The notes: generated from the letters alone by a model not told the origin. A DNA stretch of 64,000 bases from Streptomyces venezuelae (GCF_008642335.1 NZ_CP029191.1:4340001-4404000), one strand, 5' to 3'. Positions 52,046 through 62,437 are shown, numbered from the stretch's first letter. Numbers and translations are program-made.

Positions 52046-52071
52046 TCAGCGGTCGGGCTCCGGGTCCTTCA
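52003..52071. repeat. Three 23-bp tandem repeats at the 3' end of the hydrolase gene
   Basis: Units at 52003-52025, 52026-52048 and 52049-52071 share GCG-N2-CGGGCTCCG followed by CCTTCA. The rightmost unit is coding (KDPEPDR end of the hydrolase), and the hydrolase stop lies inside the middle unit. The outer units look like duplications of the gene's end. Confidence 0.6.
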
Positions 52072-52987
52072 GCCAGTTCACGAGCTCCGTCGAGAACGCC
52101 ACCGGATCCTCCTCGTGCGGGAAGTGTCCGAGGCCGTCGAACAGCCGCCAGCGGTACGGCGCTTCGACGTACTCGCCCGACCCCGCCGCGCTCCTCGTCC
52201 GCATCACGGGGTCCAGCGAGCCGTGCAGATGCAGCGTCGGCACCCGCACCGGGCGCTTCATGCGGCGGTTGAACTGAATGCCGTCGGGGCGTGCCATCGA
52301 CCGGACCATCCAGCGGTACGGCTCGATCGAGCAGTGCGCCGTCGACGGGATGCACATGGCCCGCCGGTACGTCTCGACCGCCTCGTCGTCCGGCAGGCCG
52401 GGCCCGGACCAGTCCCGCACCAGACGGCCCACCAGGGCACCGTCGTCGGCGACGAGTTGACGCTCCGGCACCCAGGGCCGCTGAAAGCCCCACACGTACG
52501 ACGCCGACGCGGTCTGCTTGCGGTCCGACAGCATCGCGGAGCGCCAGCGCCGCGGATGCGGCATCGAGGAGACGGCGAGGCGGCGCACCAGCTTCGGCCG
52601 CATCACGGCCGCCGTCCACGCGAGGTATCCGCCCAGGTCGTGCCCGACGAGCGCGGCGTCCGGCTCACCGAGAGAACGTACGACACCGGTGATGTCCAGG
52701 GCGAGGTTCGCCGGGTCGTAGCCGCGAGGCGTGCGGTCGCTGCCGCCCACACCCCGCAGGTCCATCGCGACGGCCCGGAAACCGGCATCCGCGAGCGCCA
52801 CCATCTGGTGCCGCCACGTCCACCAGAACTGCGGGAAACCGTGCAGGAGCAGGACCAGCGGCCCGTCCCCCATCTCGGCGATGTGGAAGCGCGCGCCGTT
52901 GGCGGCCACATCCCGGTGGGTCCAGGGCCCCTCGATGCGTACGACCGAGGCGGGGGATTGGGCCGATTGGGCGGCGGGGTCCGTCAT
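52046..52987 (-). CDS. Alpha/beta hydrolase (epoxide hydrolase/dehalogenase-like)
   Basis: A 313-residue alpha/beta hydrolase. HGFPQFWW is the oxyanion loop, the nucleophile elbow is VGHDLGG with Asp, and the catalytic His is in GHFPHEE. An Asp nucleophile marks the epoxide hydrolase/haloalkane dehalogenase branch. The substrate is unknown. The ATG overlaps the stop of the upstream holin-like membrane protein gene (ATGA), so the two are coupled. Confidence 0.85.
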   Translation of the reverse strand: MTDPAAQSAQSPASVVRIEGPWTHRDVAANGARFHIAEMGDGPLVLLLHGFPQFWWTWRHQMVALADAGFRAVAMDLRGVGGSDRTPRGYDPANLALDITGVVRSLGEPDAALVGHDLGGYLAWTAAVMRPKLVRRLAVSSMPHPRRWRSAMLSDRKQTASASYVWGFQRPWVPERQLVADDGALVGRLVRDWSGPGLPDDEAVETYRRAMCIPSTAHCSIEPYRWMVRSMARPDGIQFNRRMKRPVRVPTLHLHGSLDPVMRTRSAAGSGEYVEAPYRWRLFDGLGHFPHEEDPVAFSTELVNWLKDPEPDR

Positions 52988-53481
52988 GAGGACGAGCGTG
53001 CCACAGTGGCCCCCGTCTCACCGATTCGTACGTCGACAGCACCCGCCGGGCCGACCGCGCGGGGATGCGGCTTGACGTTCCCCAGTACGGCAGCCGTCTC
53101 CTTGGCCGAAGCGGCGACCTTCTGCGGGCCCTTGCCCTTCTTGGCCTTCTTCGCGAAGACGACGCCGATCAGCGCGAGCAACCCCGCCACCAGCACGTTC
53201 GCGGCGAAGGACAGCAGGAAGCAGACGGCGAGGTTCCAGCCGCTCCAGGTACGGATGCCGTACGCCAGTGCGAAACTCAGCATGGGCAGCGAGAAGATGA
53301 GGACCGCTCCGGCCGCGGCGAACGCGCCACCGCCGATCGCGCCGCGCTTGACGTCCTGCCGCAGCTGCGCCTTGGCCAGCGCGATCTCGTCGTGGACCAG
53401 CGCGGACATCTCACCGGTCGCCGAGGCGACCAGTTGGCCGAGGCTGCGCTCGGCGCCGACGGGGCCGTCGGGTGAGCTCAT
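52984..53481 (-). CDS. Phage-holin-family-like small membrane protein
   Basis: A 165-residue protein. An amphipathic N-terminal helix (ATGEMSALVHDEIALAKAQL) is followed by two transmembrane segments (GAVLIFSLPMLSFALAYGI, FLLSFAANVLVAGLLALIGV) and a basic tail. This matches the actinobacterial holin-X/phage holin superfamily, common in Streptomyces chromosomes and not evidence of a prophage. GGGGAG precedes the ATG at 53481. Function unknown. Confidence 0.8.
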   Translation of the reverse strand: MSSPDGPVGAERSLGQLVASATGEMSALVHDEIALAKAQLRQDVKRGAIGGGAFAAAGAVLIFSLPMLSFALAYGIRTWSGWNLAVCFLLSFAANVLVAGLLALIGVVFAKKAKKGKGPQKVAASAKETAAVLGNVKPHPRAVGPAGAVDVRIGETGATVARSSS

Positions 53482-53533
53482 CGCGTTCTCCCCTTTTTCT
53501 CTTCTGATCTCTTCTGAGAAGTGTCTGCTCAGA

Positions 53534-54937
53534 TCATGCCGGACCGTTGCCATCCTCGCGTTCCCCACCCGCTACTTCGGCAAGCCTTCGGTGCTCCGCG
53601 GCCTTCTTCTCGTAGATGGCGGCCATCCGGTGGTGGTACGCCGGGTCGTCCATCTCGTAGATGTCGGGGACACCGCTGAGGTCGTCGTCGCGCTCCTCGT
53701 CCTCGCACAGCTTGCGGTACTTGGCGTTGCGCACCTTCAGCAGGACCCCGGAGAACAGCGCCGCGATGAGGGAGCCGGTCAGGACGGCCGCCTTGATCTC
53801 GTCGGTGAGCAGCGGGTCCTCGGTGAAGGCGAGCTCGCCGATCAGCAGCGAGACGGTGAAGCCGATGCCCGCCAGTGAGGCGACCGCGAACACGTCGGGC
53901 CAGGCCAGATCGTCGTTCAGCTCCGCCTTGGTGAAGCGCGCCGCGAGCCAGGTGCCGCCGAAGATGCCGACGGCCTTGCCGACCACCAGACCGAGGACCA
54001 CGCCGAGCGTCTCCGGCTTGGTGAAGACGTCGCCGAGCGCGCCGCCCGTGACCACGACTCCCGCGCTGAACAGGGCGAACAGCGGCACGGCCAGGCCCGC
54101 GGAGAGGGGGCGTACGAGATGTTCGATGTGCTCGCCGGGGGAGTGCTCCTCGCTGTCGTCCTCCTTGTGGCAGCGCAGCATCAGGCCCATGGCGACGCCC
54201 GCGATGGTGGCGTGGATCCCGCTGTTGTACATCAGGCCCCAGATGGCGAGCGCCAGCGGAACGTAGATGTACCAGCCGCGCACCCGCTTCCTGAGCAGCA
54301 GCCAGAACACGACGAGGCCGAGGACGGCGCCGCCGAGCGCGGCGAAGTTGAGGTCGCTGGTGAAGAAGACCGCGATGATCAGGATCGCGAAGAGGTCGTC
54401 GACGACGGCGAGGGTCAGCAGGAAGGCGCGGAGCGCGGACGGCAGCGAGGTGCCGATGACGGCGAGGACCGCGAGCGCGAAGGCGATGTCGGTGGCGGTC
54501 GGTACGGCCCAGCCGTCCAGGGAGCCGCCGCCCGCGGTGTTGGTGAGGAAGTACACGAGCGCGGGCACGGCCATGCCGCAGAGTGCCGCGACGACGGGCA
54601 GCGCGGCCGCCTTGGGGTCGCGCAGGTCGCCCGCGACCAGCTCACGCTTGAGTTCGATGCCGGCGACGAAGAAGAAGACGGCGAGCAGCCCGTCGGCCGC
54701 CCAGTGCTGCACGGACAGGTTCAGCCCGAGTGAGCCGGGTCCGAGGTGGAAGCTCCGGACGGAGTCGTACGATCCGCCGGCCGTGTTGGCCCAGATCAGC
54801 GCGGCGACCGCGGCGACGAGCAGCAGCACACCGCCGACGGTCTCGGCGCGCAGGGCTTCCGCGACGAAGTTCCGCTCGGGCAGGGAAAGGCGGCCGAGCA
54901 CCTTGCGGTCGTTCTTGCTGGGGACGGGCGCGGACAC
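53534..54937 (-). CDS. nhaA: Na+/H+ antiporter NhaA
   Basis: A 467-residue transporter with about 12 transmembrane helices that exchanges Na+ for H+ across the membrane. The ion-binding Asp pair is in VVDDLFAI (180-181). Other family features are GIELKRELVAGDL, PTATDIAFALA and GIGFTVSLLIGELAF. The C-terminal ~60 residues are a charged cytoplasmic tail longer than in E. coli NhaA. GGAGGT lies before the GTG at 54937. Confidence 0.92.
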   Translation of the reverse strand: MSAPVPSKNDRKVLGRLSLPERNFVAEALRAETVGGVLLLVAAVAALIWANTAGGSYDSVRSFHLGPGSLGLNLSVQHWAADGLLAVFFFVAGIELKRELVAGDLRDPKAAALPVVAALCGMAVPALVYFLTNTAGGGSLDGWAVPTATDIAFALAVLAVIGTSLPSALRAFLLTLAVVDDLFAILIIAVFFTSDLNFAALGGAVLGLVVFWLLLRKRVRGWYIYVPLALAIWGLMYNSGIHATIAGVAMGLMLRCHKEDDSEEHSPGEHIEHLVRPLSAGLAVPLFALFSAGVVVTGGALGDVFTKPETLGVVLGLVVGKAVGIFGGTWLAARFTKAELNDDLAWPDVFAVASLAGIGFTVSLLIGELAFTEDPLLTDEIKAAVLTGSLIAALFSGVLLKVRNAKYRKLCEDEERDDDLSGVPDIYEMDDPAYHHRMAAIYEKKAAEHRRLAEVAGGEREDGNGPA

Positions 54938-55115
54938 GTGAGTCGACCTCCGGTCGGGTAGGCAGGGCTGAGCACATGCCGACCAGACTTCCCGGCGCAC
55001 CTTGGTACTTCTCGCGCGTCGTACCGCCGCGTGATCTTGTCGCGACGTTGACGCGGTCCTTAGCTTACCTAACGTACGCCCGGACGAATCCAGTGATCTT
55101 CACCTTAAGTGCAAA

Positions 55116-55150
55116 AAGGGCACCCGGCGCGCTTGGCGCCGGGTGCCCTT
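55116..55150 (-). terminator. Intrinsic terminator of acs
   Basis: A 15-bp perfect stem (AAGGGCACCCGGCGC) with a 5-nt loop, followed on the minus strand by TTTTT. It lies 39 bp downstream of the acetyl-CoA synthetase stop. Confidence 0.85.
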
Positions 55151-55188
55151 AGCCGTATCGCGGAGGGTCTTCTAAGGCCTGAGTCGCC

Positions 55189-57147
55189 CTAGTCCTCGCT
55201 GGGGGCGGCCGGGAGCTTCGTCTGGATGAGGTCCATCACGGACGAGTCGGTGAGCGTGGTGACGTCACCGAGCTCCCGGTTCTCCGCGACGTCCCGCAGC
55301 AGACGGCGCATGATCTTGCCGGACCGGGTCTTCGGCAGCTCGGCCACCGGAAGGACCCGCTTCGGCTTGGCGATCGGGCCGAGCGTGGCGCCCACGTGAT
55401 TGCGCAGGTCCGCGACGAGTCCCTCGTCCTCGGCGCTGGCCGTGCCGCGCAGGATCACGAAGGCGACGATGGCCTGGCCGGTCGTCTCGTCCGCCGCGCC
55501 CACGACCGCCGCCTCGGCGACCGCCGGGTGCGAGACGAGCGCCGACTCGACCTCCGTGGTGGAGATGTTGTGCCCGGAGACGAGCATCACGTCGTCCACG
55601 CGGCCGAGCAGCCAGATGTCGCCGTCCTCGTCCTTCTTGGCACCGTCACCGGCGAAGTACTTGCCCTCGAAACGCGACCAGTACGTGTCGATGAACCGCT
55701 GGTCGTCGCCCCAGATGGTGCGCAGCATCGACGGCCACGGCTCGGTCAGGACCAGGTAACCGCCGCCGCCGTCCGGCACTTCGTTCGCCTCGTCGTCGAC
55801 GACGGTGGCGGAGATGCCCGGCAGGGCGCGCTGGGCGCTGCCCGGCTTGGTCTCGGTCACGCCCGGCAGCGGCGAGATCATCATGGCGCCGGTCTCGGTC
55901 TGCCACCAGGTGTCCACGATGGGACAGCGGTCGCCGCCGATGTTCTTGCGGTACCACATCCACGCCTCGGGGTTGATCGGCTCACCCACCGACCCGAGCA
56001 CCCGCAGGCTGCTCAGGTCGAACTTCGCGGGGATGTCGTCGCCCCACTTCATGAAGGTGCGGATGGCCGTGGGCGCCGTGTAGAGGATGCTGACCTTGTA
56101 CTTCTGGACGATCTCCCAGAAGCGGCCCTGGTGCGGGGTGTCGGGGGTGCCCTCGTACATCACCTGCGTCGCGCCGTTCGCCAGCGGTCCGTACGTGATG
56201 TAAGAGTGTCCGGTGACCCAGCCGATGTCGGCCGTGCACCAGTAGACGTCGGTCTCCGGCTTGAGGTCGAAGACGGCGTGGTGGGTGTACGCCGCCTGCG
56301 TGAGGTAGCCGCCGGAGGTGTGCAGGATGCCCTTCGGCTTACCCGTGGTGCCCGAGGTGTAGAGGATGAAGAGCGGGTGCTCCGCGTCGAAGGCCTCGGG
56401 GGTGTGCTCGGCGGACTGCTTCCGCGTGATCTCGTGCCACCACACGTCGCGGCCCTCGGTCCACGCCACATCCTGCTTCGTGCGCTGTACGACGAGGACG
56501 TGCCGGACACCGTCGACGCGGCTCACGGCCTCGTCCACGGCGGGCTTCAGTGCGGAGGGCTTGCCCCTGCGGTACCCGCCGTCGGAGGTGATGACGACCT
56601 TGGCGTCGGCGTCCTCGATGCGCTTGGCGATCGCGTCGGCGGAGAAGCCGCCGAAGACCACCGAGTGGGCGGCGCCGATACGGGCGCAGGCCAGCATCGC
56701 GACGACCGCCTCGGGGATCATCGGCAGATAGACGGCGACGCGGTCGCCCTTCTGGACACCGAGCTCGGTCAGGGCGTTGGCGGCCCGGCTGACCTCTTCC
56801 TTCAGCTCGGCGTAGGTGATGGCCCGGCTGTCGCCGGGCTCACCCTCGAAGTGGATCGCGACGCGGTCGCCGTTGCCGGCCTCCACGTGGCGGTCGACGC
56901 AGTTGTACGCGACGTTGAGCTTCCCGTCGGCGAACCACTTGGCGAACGGCGGGTTCGACCAGTCGAGCGTCTCGGTCGGCTCCGTGGCCCAGGTCAGCCG
57001 GCGGGCCTGCTCGGCCCAGAAGCCGAGCCGGTCAGCCTTGGCCTGCTCGTACGCCTCCGCCGTGACGTTGGCGGCAGCCGCCAACTCCGCCGGCGGCGCG
57101 AATCGACGCTCCTCCTTTAGAAGGTTGGCCAGGCTTTCGTTGCTCAC
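55189..57147 (-). CDS. acsA: Acetyl-CoA synthetase
   Basis: A 652-residue AMP-forming enzyme that activates acetate through acetyl-AMP. The adenylation loop is [11 protein letters not shown] (263-273), acyl/AMP-binding motifs include DTWWQTETG and [17 protein letters not shown], and the catalytic Lys611 is in [10 protein letters not shown], the usual site of regulatory acetylation. GGGAGA precedes the GTG start at 57147. The gene is monocistronic and ends at a strong terminator. Confidence 0.93.
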   Translation of the reverse strand: MSNESLANLLKEERRFAPPAELAAAANVTAEAYEQAKADRLGFWAEQARRLTWATEPTETLDWSNPPFAKWFADGKLNVAYNCVDRHVEAGNGDRVAIHFEGEPGDSRAITYAELKEEVSRAANALTELGVQKGDRVAVYLPMIPEAVVAMLACARIGAAHSVVFGGFSADAIAKRIEDADAKVVITSDGGYRRGKPSALKPAVDEAVSRVDGVRHVLVVQRTKQDVAWTEGRDVWWHEITRKQSAEHTPEAFDAEHPLFILYTSGTTGKPKGILHTSGGYLTQAAYTHHAVFDLKPETDVYWCTADIGWVTGHSYITYGPLANGATQVMYEGTPDTPHQGRFWEIVQKYKVSILYTAPTAIRTFMKWGDDIPAKFDLSSLRVLGSVGEPINPEAWMWYRKNIGGDRCPIVDTWWQTETGAMMISPLPGVTETKPGSAQRALPGISATVVDDEANEVPDGGGGYLVLTEPWPSMLRTIWGDDQRFIDTYWSRFEGKYFAGDGAKKDEDGDIWLLGRVDDVMLVSGHNISTTEVESALVSHPAVAEAAVVGAADETTGQAIVAFVILRGTASAEDEGLVADLRNHVGATLGPIAKPKRVLPVAELPKTRSGKIMRRLLRDVAENRELGDVTTLTDSSVMDLIQTKLPAAPSED

Positions 57148-57330
57148 GACATCTCCCTTGCGCTGCTTTGCCGGAGGCGACCGTTGTGTCCGAAGCCACA
57201 GCTCATCAGACACAACCCGTGGTGACAAGGGGCTGCCGAAAATTGGTTTAGACCTTTACTCGTACGTTTCCCGACGGGTCACCCGGTGGGGTCACCCGTC
57301 GGGATCACAGGGAGGGATTACCCGGAGGGA

Positions 57331-59721
57331 TTACGCCGAGGGCGTTCGCTCGACCTCGGCCTGCGCTGTGGGCGCCACCTGGTCGAAGACCTCGTCGGGA
57401 AGCGGCTCGGCACCGCTGCCCTCCGTCAGCAGATAGGACTGCGCCTCACCGACGTGGAAGTACATACCGTGCAGCTCAAGATCACCTTCGGCAAGTCGGC
57501 GCGCCACCGACTCGTGCGCCCTCAAGTGCTCCAGTTGCTGCACGACATTGGTGAGGCAGAGCTGCTCGACCGCGTCGGCCGGCGCGCGCCCGGCGAGACG
57601 CGCCCACGCTCTGTCCTGCGCGCCCATGCGCTCCAGACTCGGCAGGCCGTGCCGCAGCCACCGCTTCAACGGCGTCTGTGCGCCGCCCGGCGGCGTGTTG
57701 AGCAGCGCCTGCATGGCACCGCATCCGGAGTGCCCGCACACGGTGATGGACCGCACCTTGAGCACATCCACCGCGTACTCGATGGCGGCGCCCACCGAGT
57801 CGTCCCCGCTCTCGGCGCCCGGCAGCGGCACCAGGTTGCCCACATTGCGGACGACGAAGAGGTCACCGGGACCGCTCGACGTGATCATCGACGTGACGAC
57901 ACGGGAGTCCGCGCAGGTCAGGAAGAGCTGAGCGGGCTGCTGCCCCTCACGCGCGAGCCGGGCCAGCTCGCCCCGCACGTGCGGCGCCGTGTTCCGCTGG
58001 AAGGCGCTGATCCCGCTGGCCAGTTGGTGCCCGCTGGGTCGGCGCCCCTCCTGTCCCTGCTCCCGCTCCTCCTGCGGCCGGTCGCAGTGGTGGTTGCGCC
58101 ACGGCGCCCACGGCCTGCAACAGGAGTGCGAGGCGCCCACCAGCTCCCGGCTCCCCGGCCCCGACCCTCCGGCGGGCACGGAGATACGGGTCCCGGCGCG
58201 GCCGGTGACCTCGACGCTGCCGCCGTGCGCGGTGTGCGCGTCCTGCCAGCACTGCAGCGATTCGTACGCGGCATGGTCCATGAAGGATCCGTCCAACTCC
58301 ACGATCACATCGGCCCCGTGGGGCACCTGGTGCAGTGCCTTGCTGAGGCGCGGCACCGCGAGGAACGTCAACTGACCGCGCACCCGCACGTGATGGACGC
58401 CGGCGTCCTCGCAGTGGGTGATGCGGGTGCGGGCGAGCCGGTGCAGCGAGACGCCCACGGCGACGGCGACGCCGAGCGCCACGCCTTCGAGCACGCCGAG
58501 GAAGACCACGCCGAGGCTCGTGACGGCGTAGACCACGATTTCGCGGTGGCGGGTGATGGTGCGGATGTGGTTGAGACTGACCATCTGGATGCCGACGACC
58601 ATGACGAGCGCGGCAAGGGCGGCGAGGGGGATCAGCTCCAGGACGGGCACCAGGAGCAGCGCGGCGACTACTACCCAAACGCCGTGCAGCATCGTGGAGT
58701 TCCGGCTGACGGCCCCCGCCCGGATATTGGCCATGCTGCGCACGGCGACCCCGGCGACGGGCAGCCCGCCGAGCGCCCCGGACACGATGTTCGCCGCGCC
58801 CTGGCCGAGGAGCTCGCGGTCGAGGTCGGAGCGGCGCACGCCCGGATGGAGCTCAGCCTGTCCGGCGATGACCTTGTCGACGGCGACGGCGCCGAGCAGC
58901 GACTGCACGCTGCACACGAGCGTGATGGTGAGCACGGCGGCGACGAGTCCGAGCACGGGCCCTTCCGGGAGCCCGACCAGTGCGTGGCTGCGCCAGGACG
59001 GCAGGTCGACCTCGTCGACCCGGAGTCCGGCGAGCGCGGAGACGGCTGTCGCGGCGGCGACGGAGATCAGGGCCGCGGGCAGGACGCGGGTGAAGCGCCC
59101 GGCCCGCCCGGGAATCCGTGGCCACAGCAGCAGGATCGCCAGGGTGAGCAGGCTGATCGCCAGGGCCGCCAAATGCAGGTCGGCCAGTTGGGCGGGGAGC
59201 GCCCGCAGGTTGTCGAGCACGGAGCTCTGCGGGGTGCCGCCCAGCACGATGTGCAGCTGGGCGACGGCGATGGTGACGCCGATGCCGGTCAGCATGCCGT
59301 GCACGACGGCGGGGCTGACGGCGAGCGCGGTGCGGGCCACGTGCAGGCAGCCGAGGCCGAGTTGGGCGAGTCCGGCGAGGACGGTGATGGCGCAGGTGGT
59401 CCGCCAGCCGTACCGCTGGATGAGGTCGGCGGTGACGACGGTGAGGCCGGCGGCGGGCCCGCTGACCTGCAACGGTGATCCGCCGAGCGCTCCGGCGAGG
59501 ATGCCGCCGACGGCGGCGGCGACGAGGCCTGCCTGGAGCGGGGCTCCGGTGGCGAGTGCGATGCCCAGCGACAGTGGCAGGGCGATCAGGAAGACGGCGA
59601 CCGACGCGGAGAGGTCGGCACCGGCGATGCGGAACCTCTTGCCGGGCGGCGGGGCGTGGGGGTTGTTGGCGCGGGGCGTGTGAGCCGAGTCAGGGGTGCG
59701 AGTGGGGACGCAGGCAGACAT
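57331..59721 (-). CDS. SulP transporter fused to beta-carbonic anhydrase
   Basis: A 796-residue fusion. Residues ~30-420 are a SulP/SLC26 anion transporter (LIALPLSLGIALATGAPL, QVSGPAAGLTVVTADLI, SVQSLLGAVAVDKVI). A STAS-like segment follows (~435-520), then a low-complexity Arg/Gly linker. The C-terminal ~215 residues are a beta-carbonic anhydrase with zinc ligands in CADSR and CGHSGCG. Such fusions are thought to take up bicarbonate and interconvert it with CO2. GGAGACGGG precedes the ATG. Confidence 0.9.
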   Translation of the reverse strand: MSACVPTRTPDSAHTPRANNPHAPPPGKRFRIAGADLSASVAVFLIALPLSLGIALATGAPLQAGLVAAAVGGILAGALGGSPLQVSGPAAGLTVVTADLIQRYGWRTTCAITVLAGLAQLGLGCLHVARTALAVSPAVVHGMLTGIGVTIAVAQLHIVLGGTPQSSVLDNLRALPAQLADLHLAALAISLLTLAILLLWPRIPGRAGRFTRVLPAALISVAAATAVSALAGLRVDEVDLPSWRSHALVGLPEGPVLGLVAAVLTITLVCSVQSLLGAVAVDKVIAGQAELHPGVRRSDLDRELLGQGAANIVSGALGGLPVAGVAVRSMANIRAGAVSRNSTMLHGVWVVVAALLLVPVLELIPLAALAALVMVVGIQMVSLNHIRTITRHREIVVYAVTSLGVVFLGVLEGVALGVAVAVGVSLHRLARTRITHCEDAGVHHVRVRGQLTFLAVPRLSKALHQVPHGADVIVELDGSFMDHAAYESLQCWQDAHTAHGGSVEVTGRAGTRISVPAGGSGPGSRELVGASHSCCRPWAPWRNHHCDRPQEEREQGQEGRRPSGHQLASGISAFQRNTAPHVRGELARLAREGQQPAQLFLTCADSRVVTSMITSSGPGDLFVVRNVGNLVPLPGAESGDDSVGAAIEYAVDVLKVRSITVCGHSGCGAMQALLNTPPGGAQTPLKRWLRHGLPSLERMGAQDRAWARLAGRAPADAVEQLCLTNVVQQLEHLRAHESVARRLAEGDLELHGMYFHVGEAQSYLLTEGSGAEPLPDEVFDQVAPTAQAEVERTPSA

Positions 59722-60016
59722 GTTTCCCGTCTCCTCCGGGGCAGCGCGGTCGCGGGACAAGGGGTCCTCCGGAGGTCTCCGGAGGGCATTGCGCGGCCGT
59801 GGGTCACGGCGTGCAGCGGCGGGATTTCTCAACTCTCGGTAAACGGATCGTAATCCAGAGTAAAGGTCTGGGACGGATTTTCAGGGCAAATGGTGCAATC
59901 AGTCACCCTGATGAGTGAATAAAGAATTTAATCGGCTCGTCGGAACATCAGATTCCACATGTCGTGCGAGTTTCGGTCGAAATGTCCCGACTTGCACGGA
60001 AGTAGGTGGGCGGAAC

Positions 60017-61288
60017 ATGGCCGCCACCCGGAGGATCACCGCGAGCCTGACCGCCCTCGTGGCGTGCGGAGCGGCACTGGCCGGCTGCGCCGACGGCAGC
60101 ACCGGAGCGAAGGAAGGCACGCAGGGCCCGAAGAAGGGCGCGGGTGCCCACGCCCCCAAGAACGCCGTCCGGATGATCGGTGACGGCTCCACGGCCTTCA
60201 CCGGCAGACAGCCGCACCTGCCCAGACCCGCCCGCCTGAAGCCGGGCCAGAAGCCCCCGCAGTTCGTCGTCTTCTCCTGGGACGGGGCGGGGGAGGACAG
60301 TCAGAAGCTCTTCTCGCACTTCCGCAAGGTCGCCAAGCGGAACGACGCGACGATGACGTACTTCCTCAGCGGCGTGTACATGCTCCCCGAGGGGAAGCGG
60401 AAGCTCTACAAGCCGCCGCAGCACATGGCCGGCAGCTCGGACATCGGCTTCAACGACCGCAAGGGAATCAAGGACACCGTGGAGCAGCTCCGCGGCGCCT
60501 GGCTCGAGGGCAACGAGGTCGGCACGCACTTCAACGGCCACTTCTGCGGCACCGGCGGCGGTGTGGGCGAGTGGTCGGTCGAGGACTGGAAGGACGAGAT
60601 CAACCAGGCCAAGTCCTTCGTGAAGGCCTGGAAGACCAACACCGGCGTGAAGAAGGCGCAGCCCCTGCCCTTCGACTACGACAAGGAACTGATCGGCGCC
60701 CGCACGCCCTGTCTCGAAGGGCAGAAGAACTTCATGCGGGCCGCCCGCGAGCTGGGCTTCCGCTACGACACCAGCGGCGTCAACAACCAGGTCTGGCCCA
60801 AGAAGAAGGAAGGGCTGTGGGACCTGTCGATGCAGCTCGTCCCGGTCCCCGGCCGCAAGTTCGAGACGCTCACCATGGACTACAACTTCATGGTCAACCA
60901 GTCCGGTTCGACCTCGCACGGAGACCCGTCCCAGCACGAGTACTGGGGCGACCAGATGCGTGACGGCCTGCTTCAGGGCTTCGAACGCGCCTACAAGGGC
61001 AACCGTGCGCCGCTGATCATCGGCAACCACTTCGAGTCCTGGAACGGCGGCACGTACATGCGCGCCATCGAGGAGACCATCGAGGCGGTCTGCACCAAAC
61101 GCGACGTGCGCTGCGTCTCCTTCCGCCAGCTCGCGGACTGGCTCGACGCGCAGGATCCGAAGGTGCTGGCGAAGCTGACCGGGCTGCCGGTCGGCAAGGC
61201 GCCGAAGGAGGGCTGGCCGGCCTTCCTCTCCGCGCGGCCCGCGCCGGCCCCGAAGGGCGTCCCGGGCGCTCCGGCGGACAAGCGGTAG
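60017..61288 (+). CDS. Polysaccharide deacetylase-like lipoprotein
   Basis: A 423-residue secreted protein. The signal peptide ends in a lipobox (AALAGC), so it is probably attached to the outer face of the membrane. The body has the NodB-like start FVVFSWDGAGED, where the first Asp matches the catalytic base, and GNEVGTHFNGHFC in place of the H(S/T)xxH metal motif (HFNGH). Activity on a surface polymer is plausible. ATG 60017 is chosen with AGGTGGG upstream. The 295 bp before it are relatively A+T-rich and must hold the promoters for this gene and the SulP gene. Confidence 0.75.
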   Translation: MAATRRITASLTALVACGAALAGCADGSTGAKEGTQGPKKGAGAHAPKNAVRMIGDGSTAFTGRQPHLPRPARLKPGQKPPQFVVFSWDGAGEDSQKLFSHFRKVAKRNDATMTYFLSGVYMLPEGKRKLYKPPQHMAGSSDIGFNDRKGIKDTVEQLRGAWLEGNEVGTHFNGHFCGTGGGVGEWSVEDWKDEINQAKSFVKAWKTNTGVKKAQPLPFDYDKELIGARTPCLEGQKNFMRAARELGFRYDTSGVNNQVWPKKKEGLWDLSMQLVPVPGRKFETLTMDYNFMVNQSGSTSHGDPSQHEYWGDQMRDGLLQGFERAYKGNRAPLIIGNHFESWNGGTYMRAIEETIEAVCTKRDVRCVSFRQLADWLDAQDPKVLAKLTGLPVGKAPKEGWPAFLSARPAPAPKGVPGAPADKR

Positions 61289-61355
61289 CGCCCGGTGGCT
61301 TGGCCCGGACCCGGCGTTCCCCGGCCCGGGCCCGGCGTGCGGCCCGGCGTCCGGC

Positions 61356-62336
61356 TCAGGCCGTGGCGGTCATGCGCTCGCGGAGCACGAAGGCGGGGTC
61401 GACCTGCGCGGCCAGGTCGGCCCCCGTCCGCTCGTTGCCCCAACTCTGCGCGTTCTTCAGGTGGAAGTGGACCATCTGGCTGGTGTACCGCTCCCAGTCC
61501 CGGCGTTCGTACGAGGCGTCGACCGCCGCCTGCAGCGCCCGCAGGGAGCTGCGGTTCTCCTCCTCCAGGAGCTCGAAGCGCGGCGGGCGCCCCTTCTCCA
61601 TGGCGCGCACCCAGTCCGAGTGCCCGACGGTCACCAGGAGGTCGTCACCGACCTGCTCGCGCAGGAAGTCGATGTCGTCCTGGCCCTGCACCTTGTTGCC
61701 GACGACCGCGAGGCTCACGCCGAAGTCGCGGGCGTACTCCTTGTACTGGCGGTAGACGGAGATCCCCTTCTTCGTCGGCTCGGCCACCAGGAACGTCATG
61801 TCGAAGCGGGTGAACATGCCGGAGGCGAAGGAGTCCGAACCTGCGGTCATGTCCACGACCGCGTACTCGTCGCGGCCGTCGACGAGGTGGTTCAGGCACA
61901 GCTCCACCGCTCCGGTCTTGGAGTGGTAGCAGGCGACACCGAGGTCGGCTTCGGTGAACTGCCCGGTGACCATCAAACGGACGGTGTCGTCGTCGAGTTC
62001 CACGATCCGCGCGCAAGCGTCGAACACCGGATTGTCCTCGCGCACCCGCAGGAGCCGAGAGCCCTCCCCGGGGGGCGTCGTCTTGATCATCGTGTCGGCC
62101 GACGCGATCCGCGGATTGGAGCCCCGCAGGTAGTCCTTGATGAGCGGCAGGCGCGCGCCCAGGGCGGGCAGCTCGGCGGCTTCCGCCTCGTCGAGGCCCA
62201 GGGCGGGGCCCAGGTGCTGGTTGATGTCGGCGTCCACGGCGATGACGGGCGCGCCGGTACTGGCGAGGTGCCGGATGAAGAGCGAGGACAGCGTGGTCTT
62301 GCCGCTGCCGCCCTTCCCCACGAAAGCGATTTTCAT
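61356..62336 (-). CDS. ParA/CooC-like ATPase (septum-site-determining-like)
   Basis: A 326-residue SIMIBI ATPase. The N-terminal deviant Walker A is VGKGGSGKTTLSS, followed by VIAVDADINQHLG and AVVDMTAGSDS, close to CooC/MinD-type ATPases. Streptomyces homologues near crp have been called septum-site-determining proteins. No Shine-Dalgarno is visible, and a TACGCT just upstream may be the -10 of a leaderless transcript. It is divergent from the Fic-like gene. Confidence 0.8.
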   Translation of the reverse strand: MKIAFVGKGGSGKTTLSSLFIRHLASTGAPVIAVDADINQHLGPALGLDEAEAAELPALGARLPLIKDYLRGSNPRIASADTMIKTTPPGEGSRLLRVREDNPVFDACARIVELDDDTVRLMVTGQFTEADLGVACYHSKTGAVELCLNHLVDGRDEYAVVDMTAGSDSFASGMFTRFDMTFLVAEPTKKGISVYRQYKEYARDFGVSLAVVGNKVQGQDDIDFLREQVGDDLLVTVGHSDWVRAMEKGRPPRFELLEEENRSSLRALQAAVDASYERRDWERYTSQMVHFHLKNAQSWGNERTGADLAAQVDPAFVLRERMTATA

Positions 62337-62418
62337 AACCACAAAGCGTAGTGGCTCGCTCACCCTGCGTGCGTCATGTGCGTGAAGAAGACCACTCCTT
62401 CGTGGAGCGGGGCCCTGG

Positions 62419-62436
62419 AGTACGTAGGGTCGTACT
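62419..62436. promoter_or_regulatory. Palindrome over the Fic-like gene promoter
   Basis: AGTACG-TAGGGT-CGTACT, a perfect 6-bp inverted repeat whose centre (TAGGGT) is at -10 spacing from the ATG at 62438 if the mRNA is leaderless. It is a candidate operator for the divergent pair. Confidence 0.35.
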
Positions 62437-62437
62437 C

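Noticed and set aside
52984..53481. Prophage suggested by a holin-like gene
   Set aside because: This small membrane family is common in Streptomyces core chromosomes and no phage structural or lysis genes are nearby.
57286..59478. Long + strand frame opposite the SulP-carbonic anhydrase gene
   Set aside because: Shadow of the real gene, with low-complexity Asp/Gly/His content and no motif.
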